Shown here: in pieces, positions 27,534-34,127 of the stretch
Layout: the number at the start of each line of letters is the position of its first letter
Position numbering within the stretch: position 1 is the stretch's first letter
DNA from: Pseudalkalibacillus decolorationis
Lineage (GTDB): Bacteria > Bacillota > Bacilli > Bacillales > Fictibacillaceae
Direction of reading: 5' to 3'
Assembly (NCBI RefSeq): GCF_024609785.1
Contig: NZ_JANHJQ010000004.1
Span: forward strand, 124,001 to 188,000
Length of the DNA: 64,000 nucleotides
Translations under genes and position numbers: made by a program
Notes under the pieces: model-generated
The model's input: the letters and a program-made list of their open reading frames with translations, nothing else
What the model was told of the DNA's origin: nothing
Database searches by the model: none

Positions 27534-29438
27534 TTAACCGATTGCTGCTTTGATGTTCTTAATATAGGTTGTGCGGATGATCAGGAAATAGACGAACTGT
27601 AGTAAAAAGAAGCTACCAAGTACAAACGCCGATTCTTTTAAAAGCGAGTAATGGAACATATTGTGCAACGCGGTTAGTGCAACTGCACCATGGACCAATG
27701 CAACACCAATCGGCACGAAAAACAGCAACGAGATTTGCTTAGTAATGACACTAGACAACTCTTTATCCGTTAACCCAAGTTTCCTTATTGCTGCATACTT
27801 CCGTTTATCATCCTCCAAATCCGTATAAAGACGGAAATAAAGGAAGCTACCAGATGCTACGAAAAAAACTGCCCCGATAAATAGCCCAACAAACAAGATA
27901 GCTCCATAGCCTTGAGTGATTTCTTTCATTTGAAAGGCCAAAGAATAAAATTGATACTCGCCGCCAGGATTTCGTTGTGGCAGCTGAGTAGTAAGTTCTG
28001 TACCTACCTCTTCTGTGGCTTTCCAATCTTCTGCATCGTATGCATAAAACTGCTCGGTATATTCAACAGACTTTAATTGATTAAACATTTGATTGGATAC
28101 AACATAATAGCTTGAGAAGGATGGGAATGCACTAGACGTAGTCACTTTCTTGATATCCAGCACTTTTTCGTTTCCATTCAATTTCAGAGTTTCCTTCTCT
28201 TTATCCAAAGATTGATTCCCGCCTACTGTATTCGCATACCGGACCTCGACGGTTTGATCACCACTGACGTCCACCTGTTTATTTCCCGCTGCTGCACTAA
28301 TCGTATTAAACTCCGATTCACTGACAACCATAACCGGATGCTCCTCATTTGGAATCGAGACATACTTCATCGTCGCATCGTAGCGTGTATACTTTATTTC
28401 GTCTTCCTTCAAGGATTTGTTGATTTCTTCCAAATGCTTTTTCTCTGTTTCTTTCGTATTACCTTTGTAAGAGACATATTCAAATGCAAATGGATTTTCT
28501 TTAATAACACTATCAGTAAACATCGCTTTAAACCCAACGAGAGATCCAATCGCAGAGAACGAAACTGTTGAGACAATCGCTACCATAAAGAAGGTACGTG
28601 CATTATCTTTCATGCGATACGCTAAATCCGATAACAATAATACATTCGTTTTGCGTAAAAAGAACGTTCGATTCCGTTTCATCGAACGAATCAAAAAGAC
28701 ACTAAGCTGTGTAAACAAGAAATACGTTCCAATGATCACAATAATTGTAACTGGGATCATTGCCATGCTTACTTGTACACCCTTAACCATTAACGCCGCA
28801 ACATAACCACCGATCAATAAGACAGCTGCTAACAAAGATAATAAGATTGATGCTTTCGGTTCTGTTTTCGGTTTCGTGCTTCCCTTAATGAGGTCGATCA
28901 ATTTGTTTCCCCTTAAAACGACAACTGTAAAGAAAGAAATGGCAATGAACAAGACAAGAAAAGCTCCGAAAGTTAAGAGAATCGCCTCAACTGGAAAATA
29001 AAATGGCATTGTTTGACCTAGTTGTAGCGCATTTTCAGCAATTAATAGAATTAACTTTGACAGAGCAATTCCGAGAACAATACCAGCAATCGTCGCAAAA
29101 AGCCCGATTAACACATTTTCAAGAAAAACCATCGTTCTAAGCTGCCGGTTTGTCATACCGTGCATGACGAGTAAGCCAAATTCCTTTTTTCGTGACTTTA
29201 AAAACGAACTCATGGAATACAGTACAAAGAAAAATGAAAACACATAAATAATTCCTTCAGCAAAATGAAATCCTTGAGCGGTATGTCCACCCATAGCTAA
29301 GCTAGTAAGCTGTGGGTGGAACGCAAACATCGCATAGACAAAGAACACCATAACCGAGAAGGCACTGCTCAGGAAATAGGCGGCATACGTCCGTTTGTTT
29401 CTTAACACGTTGTTAAACGCGAATTGACGAAAGGTCAT
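27534..29438 (-). CDS. BceB-like ABC transporter permease
   Basis: A 634-residue FtsX-type permease with the BceB layout: ten predicted membrane helices and a large extracellular domain of about 200 residues between helices 7 and 8 (about residues 310-515). The N-terminus MTFRQFAFNNVLRNKRTYAAYF is typical of the family. With the BceA-like ATPase it should sense and detoxify cell-wall-active peptides such as bacitracin, and signal to the adjacent kinase. The specific antibiotic is not predictable from sequence. The start lies 26 bases inside the ATPase gene, so translation is coupled. Confidence 0.9.
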   Translation of the reverse strand: MTFRQFAFNNVLRNKRTYAAYFLSSAFSVMVFFVYAMFAFHPQLTSLAMGGHTAQGFHFAEGIIYVFSFFFVLYSMSSFLKSRKKEFGLLVMHGMTNRQLRTMVFLENVLIGLFATIAGIVLGIALSKLILLIAENALQLGQTMPFYFPVEAILLTFGAFLVLFIAISFFTVVVLRGNKLIDLIKGSTKPKTEPKASILLSLLAAVLLIGGYVAALMVKGVQVSMAMIPVTIIVIIGTYFLFTQLSVFLIRSMKRNRTFFLRKTNVLLLSDLAYRMKDNARTFFMVAIVSTVSFSAIGSLVGFKAMFTDSVIKENPFAFEYVSYKGNTKETEKKHLEEINKSLKEDEIKYTRYDATMKYVSIPNEEHPVMVVSESEFNTISAAAGNKQVDVSGDQTVEVRYANTVGGNQSLDKEKETLKLNGNEKVLDIKKVTTSSAFPSFSSYYVVSNQMFNQLKSVEYTEQFYAYDAEDWKATEEVGTELTTQLPQRNPGGEYQFYSLAFQMKEITQGYGAILFVGLFIGAVFFVASGSFLYFRLYTDLEDDKRKYAAIRKLGLTDKELSSVITKQISLLFFVPIGVALVHGAVALTALHNMFHYSLLKESAFVLGSFFLLQFVYFLIIRTTYIKNIKAAIG

Positions 29439-30183
29439 GAGCGTTCCCTCCTAAGATCGACAGCACATCAATGATTTTTTGGAAAAATGATTGTCTGTTG
29501 TCACCGCGGTGAATTTCATTGTAAAACTTCCCATCTTTAATGAACACCACACGTGTGCAATAGCTTGCTGCCACGGCATCATGAGTAACAAGCATCATTG
29601 TCGTATCGTCCTCTCGATTAATCGCCTCGAGAGTTTCCATGACATCACGTGAAGATTTTGAGTCTAGGTTACCCGTTGGCTCATCCGCAAGCAGGAGTTG
29701 CGGTGTATGAATGATCGCACGGGCAATCGCTGCACGCTGGGCCTGTCCCCCAGAGATCTCATAGATTCTCTTTTTTAGAATGGAGTCAATACCAAGTTTC
29801 TTTGCCACCTTCACGACTTTTTGGTCCATTTCTTTTACCTTTACGCCATCAAGTGTGAGCGGTAGTACAATATTTTCCTCGACCGTGAGTGTGTTCAACA
29901 GGTTAAAGTCTTGAAAAACAAAACCGAGCTCCCTTCTCCTAAACAAGGCCAGATCATTTTTCTTCAATTGATGTGGATTCTTCCCGTTGATCAAAACCTC
30001 TCCAGTAGTAGGAGTATCAATGGTAGAAACAAGATTCAACATCGTTGTTTTCCCACTTCCAGACGGTCCCATGATTCCTACAAATTCCCCTTTTTCTACT
30101 GTAAGATTTATATCGGATAATGCACGGTACGCCATTTTGTCACCATACACTTTACTTAATTGATTTACTTTAAGCATCTCCAT
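29413..30183 (-). CDS. BceA-like ABC transporter ATP-binding protein
   Basis: A 256-residue ATPase with Walker A GPSGSGKTT near residue 42, signature ISGGQAQRAAIARA, Walker B LLLADEPTGNLD and the family marker FVFQDFNLLNTLTVEENIVL. It works with the permease downstream. The open frame extends upstream to 30369, but that part is a translation of repeat element A and lacks a ribosome site. ATG 30183 has AAAGGAG about 10 nt upstream and begins the family N-terminus, so it is the start. Confidence 0.92.
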   Translation of the reverse strand: MEMLKVNQLSKVYGDKMAYRALSDINLTVEKGEFVGIMGPSGSGKTTMLNLVSTIDTPTTGEVLINGKNPHQLKKNDLALFRRRELGFVFQDFNLLNTLTVEENIVLPLTLDGVKVKEMDQKVVKVAKKLGIDSILKKRIYEISGGQAQRAAIARAIIHTPQLLLADEPTGNLDSKSSRDVMETLEAINREDDTTMMLVTHDAVAASYCTRVVFIKDGKFYNEIHRGDNRQSFFQKIIDVLSILGGNAHDLSSIRV

Positions 30184-30224
30184 GTTCTCTTTTCTCCTTT
30201 CGTAATTAAAATCTTCTAGTGTGT

Positions 30225-30367
30225 GTTCAAAAAGGAGGATAAAAAGAGCCGAGAAGTTCGAGGCGCGAAAAGTCTCGAGGACCGGAACGTATGCTATTAA
30301 TACGTGAGGACCGAAGAGACTGAGCAACGAAGAAATTCGACAGCTATTTTTACCGGACTTTTTGAAC
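30225..30367 (-). repeat. Structured repeat element A, copy 2 (in the bceA-like leader)
   Basis: A 143-bp element with ends GTTCAAAAAG/CTTTTTGAAC. The inner stems are AGTCTC/GAGACT and ACGTAT/ATACGT, with GAGGACCG repeated on both sides of the internal loop. The stems differ from copy 1 (GCCAC/GTGGC, CGTAG/CTACG) but pair equally well. It lies between the regulator site at 30437 and the ATPase start, so it should form a structured 5' leader of the transporter mRNA. Confidence 0.75.
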
Positions 30368-30436
30368 AACCTCTTCTACGATACTTAGTTTAGGGGATTT
30401 TGTGAATTGGACCTATCGATTCATCTTTCATTTATC

Positions 30437-30450
30437 TTACATCGTTGTAA
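30437..30450 (-). promoter_or_regulatory. BceR-type operator (TNACA-N4-TGTAA)
   Basis: TTACA-TCGT-TGTAA, extended by one base pair each side to CTTACA...TGTAAG, is a perfect palindrome. It matches the binding consensus I recall for BceR-family regulators. It lies upstream of the transporter genes. About 35 nt downstream on the minus strand, TTCACA and TATCGT spaced by 17 nt form a possible promoter. Confidence 0.65.
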
Positions 30451-30496
30451 GGTTTCTTTGACATTTAGAAAAGCGTAAGCGCCCTGAACAGGTGCG

Positions 30497-30710
30497 ATAA
30501 AGAAAACTTGGTAAGCGCCAAGCTTTGTGAAGGCGGTTGCCTTAGTTGCACTTATGCTTGGGAGTGCAAGCGCTGGAGATTTCTGGGCAAGAACGCGTTT
30601 TTTAGCGTTATGCCAGAAATTGAAGCGACCTCGAGCACCTGGGCGCTGGAGCTAGACATAACATCTATGCAAAAAAATTTTCTATACGTTCCTAACGTAA
30701 GAAGAAAATT
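30497..30710 (+). repeat. Structured repeat element B, copy 3, with a foreign insert
   Basis: The element starts ATAAAGAAAACTTGG with stem CTTGG/CCAAG, continues to GTTGCACTTATGCTTG, then is interrupted by about 110 bp that itself contains a TTTCTGG/CCAGAAA hairpin and two GCGCTGGAG motifs. It ends with the element B tail (TTTTTCTATACG, then TTCCTAACGT). The tail overlaps the end of the kinase gene. Confidence 0.6.
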
Positions 30711-31674
30711 TTAATCGAACCGTTGTCCCAACACCGACTTCCGACTCCAATTCGATCAGGTGACCGAGATGTTCACATACCTCTTTAACGAGATATAAAC
30801 CCATCCCGGTCGATTCACGAAATTTCCTTCCATTTTCACCAGTATAAAAAGGCTCAAACACTCTACGCAGGTCAGCAGCTGGAATGCCTACACCAAGATC
30901 CTGGACTTCAAGAATTACTTCTTTATCCTTTACTCCAGACGAGACCGTTATCTTTTTGTTCGATCCTTCAGAGTATTTGATTGCATTAATAACGATCTGT
31001 GAAAGTACAAACGTAAGCCACTTTGCATCTGTTTCAACATTTAACCCCTCTTCCACCTTGACTTCAGGATAGACAAAACTACGGATAAAAAGCCGTTTGT
31101 TTTCATGGATAACTTTATCAACGATTGATAGGAGCGACACTTGTTCGACTTGAAAATCATGCTCAAACGCACCAAGACGTGCCGCGTAAAGTACCGTTTC
31201 AAGTCCCTTATGCACCCGGTCTACTTCTTCACGGATGCTTGTAAAACGAGGGTCATCCTCATCTTGAACAATTAATTCGATAACAGATAAAGGTGTTTTC
31301 ATTTGATGGACCCACTGATTCATGAACGTCATATGCTCATTTCGGTTCCGTTCCCATGCCTTTAACTGTTCCTGGTAGTGACGATACTGCCCCTGTAGCA
31401 GCTCATCCAACGCCTCTGAAAGCGGTGAATAACCTGTCTTCTTAATCGATTCATCCAGCGTATCGAGAGGTTTAGTAAGTCTTCGGTAAAACGATTTATG
31501 GCTGACGTATCTGTAAATCAGGTAGACTGATAAAATACATAATCCGATAAAAACCGAATATAGGGCGGTCAATAAATTTTCATACCCATCTAACCAGTAA
31601 ATCAACACAATAAGAGTGAGTTGAAAGATTTGTAAAAGGATAAGGAGAAAGTGCTCTTTGAAGAATAACTTCAT
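30682..31674 (-). CDS. BceS-like intramembrane-sensing histidine kinase
   Basis: A 330-residue kinase with two N-terminal membrane helices (residues 8-28 and 36-56) and almost no extracellular loop, as in BceS-type kinases, which sense through their ABC transporter. The phosphoacceptor H123 lies in MNQWVHQMKTPLSVIEL. ATP-binding motifs include IVINAIKYSEG, DLGVGIPAADLRRVFEPFYTG and STGMGLYLVKEV. The last residues (about YVRNV and the stop) are encoded by the tail of element B. It overlaps the response regulator by ATGA. Confidence 0.9.
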   Translation of the reverse strand: MKLFFKEHFLLILLQIFQLTLIVLIYWLDGYENLLTALYSVFIGLCILSVYLIYRYVSHKSFYRRLTKPLDTLDESIKKTGYSPLSEALDELLQGQYRHYQEQLKAWERNRNEHMTFMNQWVHQMKTPLSVIELIVQDEDDPRFTSIREEVDRVHKGLETVLYAARLGAFEHDFQVEQVSLLSIVDKVIHENKRLFIRSFVYPEVKVEEGLNVETDAKWLTFVLSQIVINAIKYSEGSNKKITVSSGVKDKEVILEVQDLGVGIPAADLRRVFEPFYTGENGRKFRESTGMGLYLVKEVCEHLGHLIELESEVGVGTTVRLKFSSYVRNV

Positions 31675-32378
31675 TGGCTTGTATCAACTCCCCAAGTCAT
31701 TTGAAGACGATACCCTGCCCCTCTAACCGTCTCAACAGCATTTTCAATTCCAAGTTCGTGAAGCTTTTTCCGAACCCGTGTGATGTTGACGTTCAATGTA
31801 TTTTCATCCACGTAGGAAATGTCATCCCAAAGCCTTTCCAATAGGGCCTCACGACTTACTACTCTTGGTGATCGTTGTAAAAACGTTTCGAGAAGCTCCG
31901 TTTCCTTTTTCGTAAGTGGTACGATCTGATCTTTGAAGGTTAATTCCATACGTTCTGGATAAAGCTTCAAGCCTTTCAACTCAACCGTTCGCTCCACTTT
32001 ATCCGGTGCATATTCCCCATACGCACGACGAAGGTGGCTGCGAATTTTGGCCATGACAATTTCATAGTGGAACGGCTTTGTGATGTAATCATCTGCCCCG
32101 TTTTCAAGTGCCATAACTTGATCCATCTCGCCAGATCTTGCTGAAATAAATAAAACCGGACATGTGGAAATATTACGGATTTGCCTGCACCAGTAATACC
32201 CGTCAAAACTTGGTAAGTTCACATCGAGTAAGACTAAGTCAGGATTTTCATGATGAAAATCCTCCAAAACGTGATCAAAATTCTCTACGATAACCACCTC
32301 GTAGTTATATTTAATAATATGCGAGCGCAGGAGTTCACATATTTTCGGATCGTCCTCTACTATCATGATTTTATGCAA
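31671..32378 (-). CDS. BceR-like OmpR-family response regulator
   Basis: A 235-residue regulator with a receiver domain (acidic pocket MIVEDD, phospho-acceptor D52 in LVLLDVNLP, K in ITKPFHYEI) and a C-terminal OmpR/PhoB winged helix ending NITRVRKKLHELG...TVRGAGYRL. The start is TTG at 32378, decided by AAAGGAGAGG upstream and the family N-terminus. It is cotranscribed with the kinase and should activate the bceAB-like genes through the TNACA-N4-TGTAA site at 30437. Confidence 0.92.
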   Translation of the reverse strand: MHKIMIVEDDPKICELLRSHIIKYNYEVVIVENFDHVLEDFHHENPDLVLLDVNLPSFDGYYWCRQIRNISTCPVLFISARSGEMDQVMALENGADDYITKPFHYEIVMAKIRSHLRRAYGEYAPDKVERTVELKGLKLYPERMELTFKDQIVPLTKKETELLETFLQRSPRVVSREALLERLWDDISYVDENTLNVNITRVRKKLHELGIENAVETVRGAGYRLQMTWGVDTSQ

Positions 32379-32695
32379 TGGAACCTCTCCTTTCCCAATC
32401 CTATTACTTCCATTATGCCAAAATGGGGAGTTGAATGTAAGAATCGGCTATTATCTGTTATAAACCTTCTTTTGCATTCAGCTTTACCTAAGATATTAAT
32501 TTTTAACACAGCAGAAGAATCCACCTTAATGGAAATATTTAAATCCTATTTGATTGTTTTAAAAACTAACACTAATCTCAAAAAGGTCGGCATCTATGTC
32601 GGCCTTTTGTCTTTTCACCAAAATTTTTAACGATAAAAACTGAAACAAAAACGGTTCTCAATCGTAATAAATATAAAGTGAATGAGGTGAGTTTA

Positions 32696-32806
32696 ATGAG
32701 TTTTGCCGTTTGAGCTGCGATATTTATATCCATATTTGGTGGAGTTTTTGCAGGGTACTCCATTAAAAGGAAAAGTAACCGTTTTGGATCAGGAGTGAGT
32801 CGCTGA
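32696..32806 (+). pseudogene. Tiny membrane protein with an in-frame TGA
   Basis: GAGGTGAGTTTA precedes ATG 32696. The frame reads MSFAV, then TGA at 32711-32713, then a hydrophobic segment AAIFISIFGGVFAGYSIKRK and a basic tail to a stop at 32804. The TGA replaces what is probably a tryptophan (TGG). The stop overlaps the next ATG (TGATG). Without the nonsense codon the product would be a 36-residue single-pass protein. Confidence 0.5.
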
Positions 32807-32886
32807 TGAAAAAGTTTTTAAAGAATATTTCCGGCATAATTGTAGGTATTGCCATTTATCAAGTATTGAAGCACTTTCTATTTTAG
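32806..32886 (+). CDS. 26-residue predicted membrane peptide
   Basis: ATG 32806 follows AGGAG by 10 nt and overlaps the stop of the preceding small frame. The peptide MKKFLKNISGIIVGIAIYQV ends in LKHFLF: a basic N-terminus and one hydrophobic helix. It is too short for family assignment. The ribosome site and coupling support translation, but there is no independent evidence. Confidence 0.45.
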   Translation: MKKFLKNISGIIVGIAIYQVLKHFLF

Positions 32887-32928
32887 TGTACATAGAAGAC
32901 TTAAAATGCATGTCCAGGAGTGAAAACT

Positions 32929-33111
32929 GTGAAAAGAAATTATACTGTAGCGTTCTTAATGTTATTCGTTTCATCCATAGCAGGTGGGCTAGCATTAAAG
33001 GATATCCTAGATTATTCGATGATGTTTGGTGTTAGCCTTGCTGTTGTTTCCCTGTTATGTGCAGCTTTTTTTGCAGGAAAACAATCACAAAAGGAAGACT
33101 CCAAGAATTAA
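32929..33111 (+). CDS. Small two-helix membrane protein
   Basis: A 60-residue protein starting GTG at 32929 with AGGAG 8 nt upstream (a GTG at 32920 overlaps the site). It has two hydrophobic helices (VAFLMLFVSSIAGGLAL and MMFGVSLAVVSLLCAAFFAG) and a charged tail QSQKEDSKN. It is the third of three closely spaced small frames, upstream of and opposite to the bceRS-like genes. I do not recognise it. Confidence 0.6.
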   Translation: MKRNYTVAFLMLFVSSIAGGLALKDILDYSMMFGVSLAVVSLLCAAFFAGKQSQKEDSKN

Positions 33112-33229
33112 ATTCCAGGAACAAAGAATCGCAGGAAAAAAACTGTGGTTCTTACATCTTCCCAGATTTAGAAACTATATATTGTCTTATTATCCTGGTG
33201 TCCTGAACCTTTTGGTTGAATTATTATCA

Positions 33230-33365
33230 GTACGGATGAATTCCAGGTTTTTCGGAGGAATTATTTTCGATACGGACGAATTCAAGTTTTCGGGATGAAT
33301 TATTCTCAATACGGACGAATTACTCCCAGTTCGGATGAATTCCAAGTTTTCCGGATGGATTCTTT
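33230..33365. repeat. Imperfect direct repeats, GGATGAATT type
   Basis: Motifs such as CGGATGAATTCCAGGTTTT, CGGACGAATTCAAGTTTTC and CGGATGAATTCCAAGTTTTC recur five to six times between about 33230 and 33365. The rest of 33112-33540 shows no gene. Confidence 0.6.
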
Positions 33366-33541
33366 TGAGAACAGCTATAAATCTGCATGTTTCTCATTAA
33401 GTATAATTTTCTTACACTCTTGAAGAAGAGCCATTACTACTTTTAACGCTAAATAGGCCCCAGACAGGCTTCTAATATGTACAAATCGCCACACTGAAGG
33501 CCATTTTGAATCAATAGAGAAATGTATAGTTCTCTAAAAAT

Positions 33542-33579
33542 AAAAAAAGGCTCTACACCTCAACTACTGGTATATAGCC
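33542..33579 (-). terminator. Terminator of the type VII secretion operon
   Basis: GGCTCTACACC and GGTATATAGCC form an 11-bp stem with one mismatch and one G-T pair. On the minus strand it is followed by TTTTTTTATTTTT. It closes the ess operon. Confidence 0.82.
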
Positions 33580-33632
33580 CCGATTTTATGCAATTAAATT
33601 AATATACCTGTTCTTCTTATAAAAAGGGAAGT

Positions 33633-34127
33633 CTATGAAAAGCTGCTTTTTTTCCCAGAAGATTTGTTCCACACTACTAGAATAAGTACTAGAAGCAGCA
33701 AACAAACCCCTACTAATACACTTATTAAAATAGACAGAGAGGAGAAGGAAGAAGAATCTATTTCCTCTTCCTGATCACCTAATTTAAGAGAATCCTTTGA
33801 AGCAAACAACTTCAGCCGATCCGCTTTTGCTTTAATTGTATTTTTATCATCAGAATTATTCGCAAATAGCTTGTGCTCAATTCCCTCATTTTGAAACGTT
33901 TTAATGCCTTCAAACGTGAGGTCCTTTTGTTCCTCAGGGATGTTAGAGCTTTCGTTCGATAATGAGTCGCCATGAAGCAAGTCTTCGTTTTTCTTAAACT
34001 CGTTTTCTTTATATTCATTTGGAACGAGATCGTCAATCTCCGTATTCGCGTATACTGTTCTAGATTGTAACGAGCAAGCCAGGACTATAGCAACGAATAC
34101 AATAATGCTTAGATTACATCGCTTCAT
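33633..34127 (-). CDS. essA: Type VII secretion protein EssA
   Basis: A 164-residue protein with an N-terminal signal peptide (about residues 1-27, ending VYA) and one C-terminal membrane helix (LSILISVLVGVCLLLLVLIL, residues 129-151). Between them is a hydrophilic region with KLFASKDSLKLGDQEE. This topology, and the last position in the operon, fit EssA/YueC. EssA is an essential but poorly understood membrane component of the Firmicute type VII apparatus. The ATG overlaps the end of esaA by 14 bases. Confidence 0.8.
   Translation of the reverse strand: MKRCNLSIIVFVAIVLACSLQSRTVYANTEIDDLVPNEYKENEFKKNEDLLHGDSLSNESSNIPEEQKDLTFEGIKTFQNEGIEHKLFANNSDDKNTIKAKADRLKLFASKDSLKLGDQEEEIDSSSFSSLSILISVLVGVCLLLLVLILVVWNKSSGKKSSFS

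Noticed and set aside
30184-30369. N-terminal extension of the BceA-like protein
   Set aside because: The extension is element A sequence without a ribosome site; the true start is ATG 30183.
32577-32612. Hairpin with T-run (AAAAGGTCGGC type) as a terminator
   Set aside because: No gene upstream on the plus strand would use it, so no role can be supported.
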